Source: Ectocarpus siliculosus
Lineage: Eukaryota; Sar; Phaeophyceae; Ectocarpales; Ectocarpaceae
Length of the DNA: 64,000 nucleotides
NCBI GenBank assembly: GCA_000310025.1
Contig: FN648578.1
Coordinates: forward strand, 1-64,000
Reading direction: 5' to 3'
Made by a program: the position numbers and the translations under genes. Below the pieces are notes generated by a model that saw nothing but the letters and a program-made list of their open reading frames with translations, had not been told where the DNA came from and did not search any database. Positions 24,882 through 34,720 of the stretch are shown one piece after another. Positions within the stretch are counted from its first letter, which is position 1. Every line of letters starts with the position of its first letter.

Positions 24882-25641
24882 CTACGTTGTGTACCCAAGA
24901 GCCAGAGGCATTCGAACGCGTCTTGATTCGAGGCCTGCGTTCAGCAACAACGTTGTTAGGTCGCCAAGGCCATGAGAGCAACGGCGACCGGCTGCACATT
25001 CTCCCAGAGAGCGCCGAAAACCCTCGGGGTTTAGCGTAATGATGCTTTCGCGCCAGCGCAGAGATATATCATCAGCGACGACATTGGCAATCAACGGGTA
25101 CTCGACCTGTGGCTCAAACAAACGGACAAACAATGCATGTTTTTCCGGGTTGTGCACCCACCCCCGGTTGAACTATTCACGATGAACCCTTGCGTCCGCA
25201 GCAAGCCGGTCGGACGGCGCACACGGAAAGAGTCGCGACAAATGGTACAACGCAAACATCTCCTTGTTGATGTGCTTGTGCAGCCAATCAGTTGGGATCA
25301 TACCACCAGCGCGGTGCTGGGCTCCCCCGATGTTGACAACGCCACCCCAGCCTAGGGAGGACGCGTCCGATGATCCGTCAAGTTTGACCATGAGAATGGC
25401 TTGCTCGCTGTCAGGGCCCTTTGTGCGAGGAAACCGTCAGAGAAAGCCGCTTTCGGAATTCTTCCCGCAGATGCGCGTTAGCGTCACACGCCAGATCGAC
25501 CCGACTTTGGTTGGACGGCAACCTGGCATGCGTCCAAAGTGACGCCGGTCGGATCGCCACAGTCATGGTCACGCACTTGCCCGCAACGCGTTGCGGCGTT
25601 CGACAAGCATCCATCGGCGAGAGCAGTTCGTAGTATGGCAC
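24882..25641 (-). pseudogene. DIRS-like retroelement remnant: RT/RNase H region
   Basis: Reading on the minus strand, 25641-25411 has GKCVTMTVAIRPASLWT, resembling the linker after the reverse transcriptase of tyrosine-recombinase retroelements. A frame change then leads into 25391-25173 with SSDASSLGWGGV and HINKEMFAL, the first acidic strand and following helix of the DIRS/Ngaro RNase H. An in-frame TAG (25171-25173) interrupts it, after which 25157-24882 reads FNRG...FEPQVEY and NVVADDISLRWRESIITL, the usual end of this domain (an N..AD.iSR-type line). With one frameshift and one stop it cannot make the enzyme. I could not find the tyrosine recombinase with its R-H-R-Y residues, so the class assignment rests on the RNase H style only. 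Confidence 0.6.
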
Positions 25642-25723
25642 GTAGATTGTCCAGCATTTTCTGGAGAATCCGGAACATCATCGTGTCCGAATCGCAGATT
25701 ATATCGAAGTATTAAATAGGGAA

Positions 25724-26064
25724 ATAGACACAAGTGGGTATACCCACCCCTTTCTCGGACAAAAGTGGGTACTCGAAAATCCAGCGCGCGCGCACTCCAT
25801 AGGCGACCCCCAAACGTCTCAAAACCCCATTCTGACACCTGGGCGACAAAACCAGGGACCACACACAGCACGGGCGTCGATTTTTTTTCCACTTTTAGGC
25901 ACACCTTTGGCTCTAATACCGCCGACGCGCGCAAGGCCTCAACAGAGTGCCCACTTATGTCCGACATCGCGGTGGGTATACCCACCGGCGTCAACTAATT
26001 TTTTCATGTACCCACTTGTGTCTATATTTTGACCCACTTTTGTCCAAATTGTACCCACTTTTGT
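25724..26064. repeat. Inverted cluster of GACAMAAGTGGGT motifs
   Basis: A 17-bp line at 25724-25740 is exactly inverted at 26009-26025. A related motif, GGACAAAAGTGGGT, occurs once more on the left (about 25753) and twice more on the right in the opposite sense (about 26030-26044 and 26049-26064). The palindrome GTGGGTATACCCAC occurs at about 25735 and 25972. The arrangement resembles terminal or subterminal repeats of a DNA transposon. Confidence 0.65.
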
Positions 26065-26471
26065 CCACTTGACATACGGCGGACATCGAGCGGAAAACAA
26101 CCTCCACGTCACCGCACGGCAGAACATCGAATAGCCTCGGAACGTCTCAGAACCTCCCAACACCGTATCCATGGCATATTTCCTATCCATGGCTGCCGAC
26201 TGCGGACCGACCACGGAGGAACATGTCAGAAACATGCCAGACCCCTTCGGTACCGGCATACCAGGCACGGGAAGATACCCGCGGCAAGCCCGGCAAGCAG
26301 CGCACTAACGGCACGCCACAAAAAAATGCGTGACACACAACGGACAACACAACCAACGGGTCGCGCATACAGAACAAAAGACGCGCATACAGCAACAAAC
26401 AACAAACACACACAAAAACACCAACCACCACGACGAGTGCACACCGACTCGTTACGACACCATCCAGTAGC

Positions 26472-27071
26472 ATGTCGAGGCAGTTTGCACCATCCAGTAG
26501 CCCAGGGTCAAGCGCGGGCGCACCTCTGTCAACTGCTGGCGGCGCCATGGTTGAAGGAGCAACGTTTACGACGTCGCGTGCCTTAAAGCACGCTTTCGAG
26601 CGCTGCATGATTTCACAGTCTAGGCAGTGCCGGCTAGACAAGAGGGTGAGTGGCGGTCGGGGCAAGCTCCACCGCTGCACGGGAGCGATCATCAACGGGA
26701 AGGCGACATCCGGCTGCCCGGTGCGTGCGCGGGGGTGCAAGCAAACCGATGGCACCTGGAAGGTTACGGAGGTGGTCCTCGATCATGTGGCGTGCACCGG
26801 CCAGGCCGGCAACAAAAAGCAGCGGATCAACCGCCGATGTGTGGAGGGGGAAGCAGCGGCGCTCGTGAGTGCCAACCACAGCATAACATGTCCGTCACTG
26901 GTGAAGACGCTGAAGGCAACCTCTGGCGTGGATGTCAGCGAGAGGTCAGCTAGCAGGATGCGGGCAGACATCCTCGGCAAGGGAAAGGACGCGATCGCCA
27001 AGGAGTACCAACTCCTCCAGAGCTCCTGCGACCTTCTCGGGAGGGACAACGGCAACATCGTGGAGTGCCAA
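26472..27071 (+). CDS. MULE (Mutator-like) transposase, first exon
   Basis: The ATG at 26472 opens a 200-residue frame that ends exactly at a strong donor, CAA|GTGAGT at 27071/27072, phase 0. After a low-complexity Ser/Ala start, residues about 68-113 hold a Cys/His cluster (RCTG, SGCPVRAR, DHVAC) in the style of the WRKY-GCM1-like zinc finger that begins MULE transposases, including the WKVTEVVLDH line. Residues 140-198 follow the usual helical linker ending with a Tyr-Gln-Leu-Leu then an NG-I-V line that normally leads to the catalytic DDE domain. That domain is absent: the intron runs into a copia-type LTR after 255 bp and I find no DDE exon afterwards in this window. Function if intact: cut-and-paste transposition. 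Probably inactive here. Confidence 0.68.
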
Positions 27072-27218
27072 GTGAGTCGTTTATCGTGTCGTACGTTAGA
27101 GTCGGAAAGTCCGTACCGTTTAGATCACATAGGACATGGAGGTGCGCTCGTCAGAGTTGTGCCATACTGCTATACGTATTTTGCTTTCCTGGCATCCTAC
27201 GTAAGATGGAGCGCAGTA

Positions 27219-27249
27219 CGCTGCGCTGCGCTGCGCTGCGCTGCGCTGC
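27219..27249 (+). repeat. CTGCG pentanucleotide microsatellite
   Basis: About six head-to-tail copies of a five-base GCTGC unit, inside the presumed MULE intron. Confidence 0.9.
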
Positions 27250-27326
27250 TGATCCGTCTCGTTCTTGACGATTTTTTTCCCGCTCTTTTTTTTGTTGCAA
27301 ATATTGTCGCCGCCCGGGAAAAAAAG

Positions 27327-27712
27327 AGGATATTCTTGGATTGGTTCTATAGGTCGGATTAACCGACTGTTACCGTGACCGGTACGTTGCAAAAGTCCGT
27401 ATGCGTGCATCTTTCCGTGATAGCTTGGAGGCTCGCCCCCTGTGGTGCTTGCCCCCTCTCGATCACTCTCCTTCCTTTCTCTCTTCTTCCAAGGCCCTTG
27501 GCCTCTTCCAAGTCCTTCGGGACTCTTGCGAGTCCCAGGACTCCTCTTCTCTTCCTTACCTTTCGGCCACATAAGCACCAATACAACCATATCATCTGGT
27601 CTATCTACAACACAACAAGTGTACTTTACAGTCACTCTGTGAGGCTCTGCACACCGTTATAACACAGTGCCACATCCAGGGATACGCCTATCACAAAGGT
27701 TACATCCCAACA
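27327..27712 (+). repeat. 5' LTR (5'-truncated), copia-type
   Basis: Aligns without net gaps to 30026-30411, both 386 bp, with the differences concentrated near the 3' end. Ends CCCAACA. Lacks the TGTTGG start. Confidence 0.85.
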
Positions 27713-27726
27713 GGTTATGAGCCTCG
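27713..27726 (+). other. Primer-binding site for a Met-tRNA half molecule
   Basis: GGTTATGAGCCTCG directly follows the LTR. Its core, GGTTATGAG, is complementary to an anticodon loop with CAT flanked by C/T and AACC, as in Met tRNAs. Drosophila copia and many relatives prime from an internal cut in initiator tRNA-Met in this way. Confidence 0.65.
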
Positions 27727-28247
27727 TTACTTCACAGCACGGGGAAGCAACAGCAGCATCTACAGCGGCGTCGCGAACAGCCCAAGTACGGCACATCGCA
27801 TCATCGAGCTCCGGAGAACCAGCTGGCCAGCATTCTTCTATCCGGGGTACATCTAGGACTTCTTTCGAGTTCGACGACTTCTCCATCGGCCTCATCGTAT
27901 CGTCCACTGCACGCCCTACACGCTCCGCTCTACACGCTACCCACCGCATCCAAGAGTCGCCGGTCGCCACGGACGACATCATCATCCCCGTAGTTTTTTC
28001 GCGGAAGACATCTACCATCGTCTACCCGTCCATCGGGGGACTACATTGCTCCGCATTTTTTTCTGCGGACTTCTGGAAGAAGGAGGACCTACAACACATC
28101 TCGACGGAGATTCAAGGTCGACGATCATCACATAGTCAGTTCAGCGGGTTCTACAGCAGCTTCGCTAAGAAATCGGCACGTACGTCCGAGACGTTCGCCA
28201 CAACATCGGCATTCATCGCCGTCAGCACCCCTGTACCCAACAAGTAA
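27717..28247 (+). CDS. Gag-position open frame of copia-type element, uncharacterised
   Basis: The ATG at 27717 lies inside the primer-binding site and opens 176 residues rich in Ser, Thr and Ala. It occupies the place of gag but I see no zinc knuckle and no capsid motif, and it ends well before any pol-like sequence. It may be a remnant or a non-functional leader frame. The region 28248-29867 after it has no recognisable domain; the CTACAGCAG word recurs there at about 29427-29580. Confidence 0.35.
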   Translation: MSLVTSQHGEATAASTAASRTAQVRHIASSSSGEPAGQHSSIRGTSRTSFEFDDFSIGLIVSSTARPTRSALHATHRIQESPVATDDIIIPVVFSRKTSTIVYPSIGGLHCSAFFSADFWKKEDLQHISTEIQGRRSSHSQFSGFYSSFAKKSARTSETFATTSAFIAVSTPVPNK

Positions 28248-29857
28248 GCGGTATTTTTTCAAGTTCGCGAGACTGTCAATATCTCGACGAAGGGGCACAA
28301 AATTCGACACGTCAACATACGTGAGCGAAAGTAACTTCAACCGACGTCTTCTAGTTCAGCGTTGCATCTACAGCAGCAGCGCCAAGTTAGCATGGATCGT
28401 CATCTACCAGTTCAACACACGTCCTACGCAGCATGGGAGAGCATACATCTACATGTAGTCTTGCTGTTACAGGCGGACGCCGTCGAAAGCTAGCGCTGTA
28501 GACGGCAGGTGTTTTTTTTTTTCTTTGTCGGGCTTTCAAAAATTGAACAGCCGGGAACCTGTGTTTCCAACGCGGCCCAGCTGCCGCTCGAGATCACCGC
28601 TGGAACGTCATCGTACAGTGGATCAGCCGCCGTGCATCACGCATCGGGGCAATAGTTCAGCTAGGGGGTAGCTCCTCACAGCTAAGAAAGGCGAAGGTGA
28701 AACACCTCACATGCCACATTTCAGCCGCCGGTATCACGCCGCACGGGTGAATTTCTCACCGCTTCGCTAGCGGCAAATCGACTTGGTCGAACATCGGTCT
28801 ACAGAACGACCTCTCTGGACACCCACACATAAGGGACACCATCATCACAAACAACCTGGGCGGCTACCAAGATCACCTACACCAACGCGGGACCTACCCT
28901 CAGCGCAAAAGCTGCCAACCGGCGAAATTCGTCCGCAACGGAGGGATTCAACGGCAGTATCTGGACAACAGCAGCTATGCTTAGTATCGACGTCCCCGTC
29001 ATCGTACAGACGCCCGCCGCTGCATGACAACGGACGTCTCGGGGGATATTTACCGATTCAGACATCGATGCCTTCACTATGCTTCGGCAGCGACACCACC
29101 TTCGACTTCTCAGCGAGGTCATCTTCGACCTCAGCACCAAGAAACGGTGTCGTGACGACGCAAAATTCGTATTGTTTGTTGTGTCCTGCAGTATCTATAA
29201 GTCTTGTTTTGTTTCAGTACAGCAGTCGGATGCATCTCGTACAATTTACCTTCCGTGCATGCACATGCTGCATGTCGTCGATTGGTAGTATAGGACGGGT
29301 ACTACGCGCTCTGCGCGCTACTCCACAGTAGTAGCCAGATGTGCTGATTCTCTCTTTGCTATCGTACACCATCTGGATTGCAGGCAGTTATCGATTTAAG
29401 AAATATAACTGAACGCTGCTCCTACAGCAGCAGCAGACTTTAAGTGAGTACACTGCTTCTACAGCAGTAAGCTTGAGTACCATTTGGGCACAACGTTGCA
29501 TATAGCTTAAACACTGCTTCTACAGCAGTGTATCGTACCACACACTTGCATCCAGCAAGATCATGATTGCTTCTACAGCAGTCTAGCCAGTAACGTAAAA
29601 CATGCACCAAGTTGCATTCAGTATTGGCCTGAATTTTCGTTCTTCCTGCATACCTTGACGTAAGAAGTATATCTCTTGAACAGTACTTGGTAAACACAGC
29701 AGAAACATCGCTGTAATAAGATGGATTAGTATACACAGCAACCTTCGCTGTATCATTCTTGAATTGAATTTGTGTTGATATTCCGATTGAATGCATTTCT
29801 TCCATGGTAGTTTTGTACAAGTAAACGACGTACATGTGTTATTGTACGACTTTCCAT

Positions 29858-29867
29858 TGCGGGGGAG
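29858..29867 (+). other. Polypurine tract of copia-type element
   Basis: GCGGGGGAG abuts the TGTTGG start of the 3' LTR, the standard position for plus-strand priming. Confidence 0.7.
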
Positions 29868-30411
29868 TGTTGGAATACTCAATGTCAGTCATACGTATTG
29901 TTACTGCTGTATACACAGCACGTAGGTATGCACCTGAGTAGTATAACCGGAAGAGCCTTCGGTAGATTATACACACCTACGGGTTATACGTTGAACCATA
30001 GGGTTACATCGGACCATTGTCCAGTAGGATATTCTTGGATTGGTTCTATAGGTCGGATTAACCGACTGTTACCGTGACCGGTACGTTGCAATAGTCCGTA
30101 TGCGTGCATCTTTCCGTGATAGCTTGGAGGCTCGCCCCCTGTGGTGCTTGCCCCCTCTCGATCACTCTCCTTCCTTTCTCTCTTCTTCCAAGGCCCTTGG
30201 CCTCTTCCAAGTCCTTCGGGACTCTTGCGAGTCCCAGGACTCCTCTTCTCTTCCTTACCTTTCGGCCACATAAGCACCAATACAACCATATCATCTGGTC
30301 TATCTACAACACAACAAGTGTACTTTACAGTCACTCTGTGAGCCTCTGCACACTGTTATTACACAGTGCCACTTCCAGGGATACACCTATCACAAAGGTT
30401 ACATCCCAACA
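29868..30411 (+). repeat. 3' LTR of copia-type element
   Basis: 544 bp, TGTTGG...CCAACA. Same family as the solo LTR at 18512-19017. The Cys-poor frames over this LTR on both strands are not genes. Confidence 0.88.
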
Positions 30412-30424
30412 ACCTGCCCGACCG

Positions 30425-31130
30425 TGTCTCGAAAGCCGATCTCCGCCTATGGCGCACGGCTCGCGACATATCGACTATGCCTTGATGGGACACCCCAAAA
30501 TCATGGCCAGTCGGCAAGTTTGATCGACTTCCGCGTGGAGTACGTAGCGTACGTCACAAGTGTGGGCTGTTTTCTCGTCTTCACTAGTTTGCCGTTTTGC
30601 TGTCCTCATCGCTTTATATGGAAGACTCGGATCTTCTGTCAGCTTGTGTGGCAGCAATCAACAGACCAATGTTGGCCGACAGCAGTACGGCGCACGTTTA
30701 GCGATATCTTGAGTATGCCTCGCCGCGGAAAGTTTCGTCGACTTCCGCGCGCAGTAGCATCCGCCACAAGATTGCGGCCATATGCGACCATGCGCGATGT
30801 TAAGTCTCTCGTCTTCACGTTTACCCGTTTGCCATCTTCCTGTTTTCATCGCTCCTTTTGTCTTCGAGAGCTATATCGGAAGAATCGAATGTCTGAGAGT
30901 CTAGTTGACAGCAACCAACAAACCGATCTCGCCCTACGGCGCTCTCCTCGCGATATCTTGAGGATGCCTCTGTAGGCCTCGGGGTTCGGGATTCCTCGCC
31001 AAGTTTCACCCCCCCTCCGAGCTCAGTGACGTACGCCACAAAAAGGCTCGACGATGTGCGCTGTTTCTCTCCTCTTCATCTGTTTGCCGTCTTAATGTCT
31101 TCACCGCTTTTGTTTGAATCTCAAGGGTCC
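30425..31130 (+). repeat. Degenerate 240-bp tandem repeat, three units
   Basis: Units begin near 30438, 30666 and 30922. Each has, in order, a CGATCTCGCCTACGGCGC-like line, a CGCGATATCTTGAGTATGCCT-like line (shortened or varied), TCGACTTCCGCG, CGCCACAAG, a TTTGCCGTCTTCCTG-like line and a CAGCAATCAACAGACC-like line. A weaker fourth relative is at about 31750-31915. No conserved frame. Confidence 0.65.
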
Positions 31131-32680
31131 TGAATCATCAGCAGAGACATTTCCGGTGTATATTCGTAAACAAAGTAGCACGAGCAATGCTGCAGAGATC
31201 GGATGAGATCCATTCGCATTCATGCCAGGTGTCCCAGCAAAATGCGATACCACACCCCATACATAAAACGAACACTTGCGTGGTAACCTTTGAACCAAAA
31301 TGGATCATGCGGGGTGTGATATCTTGCGGAACCTATGTACGGTCAATATTGTCATAAATTCAATTGTTACGGGCAGGTTCCTTTGTCCAAGGCGCCGAAA
31401 TCGTGCATGTATACGTGCAGCAGCAGCAGCTAGAGCTCGCCGGTATCTCAAGGACCAGGGTCTCGCTCGCCAACGGGTCTTGTTTCTGTGTGCATCAATT
31501 CCTTCATTATAAAAGTATCGATTGCTCGCGGGTGAAGGTGGTCTGATTTGAGCCAGGGGCCTCTATATTAAAGCCCTGTTGTTCCCTACTTCTTGCGTCT
31601 CCTGTTTGCGTTCTCACGCGCCTTCCGTTTGTGTGCTCACGCGCCGCTGCTGCTGCTGTGTCCAACCGTTGGGTTTCAGGCAAGTAAATTCCAACATGTG
31701 TGGGCGACCAACAATAGTGCCAATTAGACACACGAAGCCCCAATATGCAATACTGCCTACGCCAGCATTGGGCGACCATATGCGATCATGCGCGCGGTTC
31801 CTCTCCTTTGCACCGGCTTGCCGTCTTCCTTTTGACTCCTCCGAGATTTGTTTTGGCTCGGGCGAAGTTCGGACTACATTTTGAATCTTTGGGGCAGCAA
31901 TCACACCAGTGACCTATTGATGAACGTCCATCTACATTCAACACGCACCGCACTTCGTGTACATGAATGCAGCGCGGGTAATCCATTCTGAGCTCGAGCG
32001 TTGGGTATCATCGGCTGTCTATACGTGACGCATACCGCGAACTGCGAAAAAAAAAGTTTCAGACAGGCAACGCCGACGATACTCGTTGCATTGATATATC
32101 ACAATAATGTAGGTGGGAACAAAAGATAGAAAGTATACCTATACTGTAGACTAGACGTAGAAGAAAGAGCCGGATTACATAAATGTTATGTAACATTAAC
32201 TGTAAACGTCACAGAAGAAATACAGCGTGACGTCAAGCGCGTGACCGTTTGCCTTTTTCTTGTCTGCTCAGGCACCGCCGTTCAGACGTGCAGGCACTCA
32301 CGCGTCGCCCGTGCAGTTCCAACAAACTGCACCGCCAAACAACCTCTTTTCTAATCATGAGTCATCGAACTGAAGATTTATCTCTCTTGCAACCTATACT
32401 TGGCTCGTCCGTCTGTCGCACCCGAAAAACGCGAAAGAGGAGGTACACCGCATTTACTGCTTCTGGCCCTTGTGACAGGTTTTCTGGGCACACGCCACAT
32501 CGATCACCCACCCATACTCAGATCACGCGTGTGCGAGTCGACAGGAAGTGCTCCGCTCTGATTCAAGCATTAGAACAGTTCTGACAGGGCAATGGAGTGC
32601 GTGTTGCCGTGTCGATCGCTACGTTTCGGTTTTCCTGTAGGAGGGCCATGTAGGAGATATTCCCATGGAGTCCCTTTGCA
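31131..32680. other. Intergenic, no gene seen
   Basis: Apart from the weak repeat unit at 31750-31915, I recognise nothing. A 111-residue plus-strand frame at 32249-32584 has no start context or domain that would support a gene. Confidence 0.4.
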
Positions 32681-32686
32681 CGGCCT

Positions 32687-32756
32687 ATAGAAGTCGAAAT
32701 CAGACCATTTGACTAGCCAGCGCAGACTAGTCTAATGGTTTGATTTCGGCTTCTAT
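32687..32756. repeat. 30-bp-arm hairpin
   Basis: Bases 32687-32716 are inverted at 32727-32756 with a few mismatches, leaving a 10-base loop. Both arms begin/end with ATAGAAG...CTTCTAT. Could be a tiny foldback element or an RNA hairpin. Confidence 0.7.
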
Positions 32757-33065
32757 CGGTCACCACAATATGGCGACATCTAGAACATAGGTGACTACAC
32801 GTGCATCTGTTGGTCGGCCACATCGTGTGACAGGTGCACGACACGCGCACGGTTGTTCGCATCGCTTTGGCGTATGCTGCGTTGTCGCAGGAGGTATCCC
32901 ATCCAATGATGGTCGTCGCGGTAGGCAAACGTTCTTGGTCGATGTCTGGTCCATACTGCCGTACCCGAAAATAAGGTTCGGGCCGCCATACAAATGGATG
33001 TATATATTTTTTCCCATATTAAAAGTATGAAATGTGTTACGACACGACGACCATCATGTGAGTAT
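32757..33065 (+). repeat. Dispersed repeat R1, partial copy D
   Basis: Matches the latter part of R1 (compare 49960-50115 and the terminal segment at 51205-51245), including GGAGGTATCCCATCCA and the end ACGACACGACGACCATC. It directly adjoins an R2 copy that begins near 33070. Confidence 0.7.
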
Positions 33066-33069
33066 TTAT

Positions 33070-33531
33070 ACTAGGGCTAAGTATTGGCCCCCCGCCCCCC
33101 AATGGGGCTGGGGGCCAACATCCAGGAAGGATGGTGGTGAGTGTCCGGGAGGAAGGAAAGAAGAAGAAGAAGGGAAGAGGGTTTGTAGGGGCGGGAAGAA
33201 GGGACGGTGTTGGGAGAGGCAAGGAAGTGGTGAAGAATTCCCGCACTCAACGAGCGCGCGGTCCCGTCGGGGGTGAAAGGAACATGCCACTCCGTAGTCT
33301 CGTCTATAGGTAATCGAAAAGCCGAAAAATGGAGGTATTCATTATGTACATAACGATGGACAAGGCCGATGAGGAAGGTACGAAGAGAGGAAATTTGCAC
33401 CCCACGTTGGAAGTCGGTGTGGAAATCCGCCGCAAGGAAGGACTGCGAAGGGAATAAAAAAACGGAGACGTCGACGTTTGCATCTTGGAACGATCCTTGC
33501 TCATAACGCAGGTACTCACCAATGCAAGACG
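33070..33531 (+). repeat. Dispersed repeat R2, copy 2
   Basis: Nearly identical to 665-1135 up to the assembly gap; the poly-A-rich spots and a few bases differ. The conserved line ending CAATGCAAGACG abuts the gap, and relatives of that line also occur at 33637-33690 and 34679-34720, which suggests that several R2 copies lie together and caused the assembly break. Confidence 0.85.
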
Positions 33532-33631
33532 NNNNNNNNNNNNNNNNNNNNNNNNNNNNNNNNNNNNNNNNNNNNNNNNNNNNNNNNNNNNNNNNNNNNN
33601 NNNNNNNNNNNNNNNNNNNNNNNNNNNNNNN
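33532..33631. other. Assembly gap (100 N)
   Basis: Exactly 100 N, the conventional length for a gap of unknown size, between two copies of the same R2 line. Frames translated through it are meaningless. Confidence 0.95.
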
Positions 33632-33685
33632 TTTGCCTTTTGGAAAGGTCCTTGGTTCATAACGCGGGTATTCCCCAATCCAAGA

Positions 33686-34290
33686 GGGGGGGGGGGGGGG
33701 TGTACTCATAGTCGTGCATGCCGTAGTCGTTAGACCGTTGACCTCGCATCCCTACAAAGCCGGGACGGAGCACGCCGGGTTCTCACCGGACCAGGCTCTC
33801 ACATCACCAAGCGCGAAGTGAGGTATTTGGCGAGTCGCATGAAGGGTGAGCTGCATCCTGCTAAGGGTGTTCGGCATCTTGTGCATTCTTCCTTGCGTAC
33901 GGATGACAGCTGCGTATGACTTAACTTTTTTTCTGATGCTTTCACTTCCAGAGACAGTTATAAGCACTGCTGTGTAACTGCCTCGAGGATGCTTTACCAT
34001 TTTAACACAACATGGTGCGATCATCCCCCTTGCACGGAGTGAGGGTTCTCGACCCCGCACAACATGATCTACTCGACCACCATTATTGTTACCGCAAAAA
34101 ACATAAAAACAGAGGTAAAAAAAAGACAAACGGTAACATGGTTGCCGAGTTCACGAAGTGAATTGGCTTGTTTTACAACGTCGTTGCCAAGTGACGAAAA
34201 CCCAATCCCGATGGCGAACACCGAGGGGGGGGGCTTGTTTTACAACGTCGTTGCCAAGCGACGAAACCCCAATCCCGATGGCAAACACCG
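33686..34290 (+). repeat. Dispersed repeat R3, direct copy
   Basis: Reverse-complement partner of 21390-22010. Begins with a G-run and contains two roughly 66-bp tandem units around TGTTTTACAACGTCGTTGCC. Confidence 0.85.
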
Positions 34291-34299
34291 GAGGGGGGA

Positions 34300-34720
34300 A
34301 TGCAAGACGGGGAGGTGCAATAACCAGGTCAAAGTCAAAGCGCAGGTCATAACTGCACATGACTCATGCGGGGAAAAGATAACACGGAGACTTATCAACA
34401 AGAAGTTTGAAGGCCGGCTAAAAAGCTTTGAAGACAGAAACACTTGAGCGACGATGACAACCGCAACGGCAAAACTTCACAAGAAGAATAATGCACAAAA
34501 AAAAAGAAAAGGCCCGATGCCGACCTATGGCTCTCTCGGAATGAAGGGATTCCCAGAATTTGCACAGGTAATCCACAAGTATCGAGGAGGCCGACGACGA
34601 TCAATGACACACATCATGTGGTACGCAAAGAAGGATAGGGGAAGGAAACGCGAGGGGGGAAAAGTCGTACCTTAACGCTATCCTTCCTTATAACGCAGGT
34701 ACTCACCAATGCAAGACGCG
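34300..34720 (+). repeat. Dispersed repeat R2, downstream part, copy 2
   Basis: Bases 34316-34585 match 1146-1405 (shared lines ACGGAGACTTATCAACAAG and CCGATGCCGACCTAT), and the conserved line at 34679-34720 matches 1100-1140. Order relative to R3 suggests R3 inserted within an R2 unit or that the two are parts of one larger element. Confidence 0.75.

Larger units (their letters stand above)
27327..30411 (+). mobile_element. Non-autonomous Ty1/copia-type LTR element
   Basis: A 386-bp piece of 5' LTR (27327-27712) and a full 544-bp 3' LTR (29868-30411) flank a 2.15-kb interior. Over the shared 386 bp I count about six differences. Immediately after the 5' LTR comes a primer-binding line complementary to a Met-tRNA anticodon arm, and a polypurine tract precedes the 3' LTR. 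The interior has two open stretches (27717-28247 and 28783-29331) but no protease, integrase or reverse transcriptase. It therefore resembles a TRIM/LARD-like derivative that would need enzymes from a relative. The first 158 bp of the 5' LTR are missing, replaced by MULE intron sequence. Confidence 0.78.

Noticed and set aside
33077-33711. Frames of 77-210 residues across 33532-33631
   Set aside because: Same artefact of the 100-N gap, with repeat R2 on both sides.
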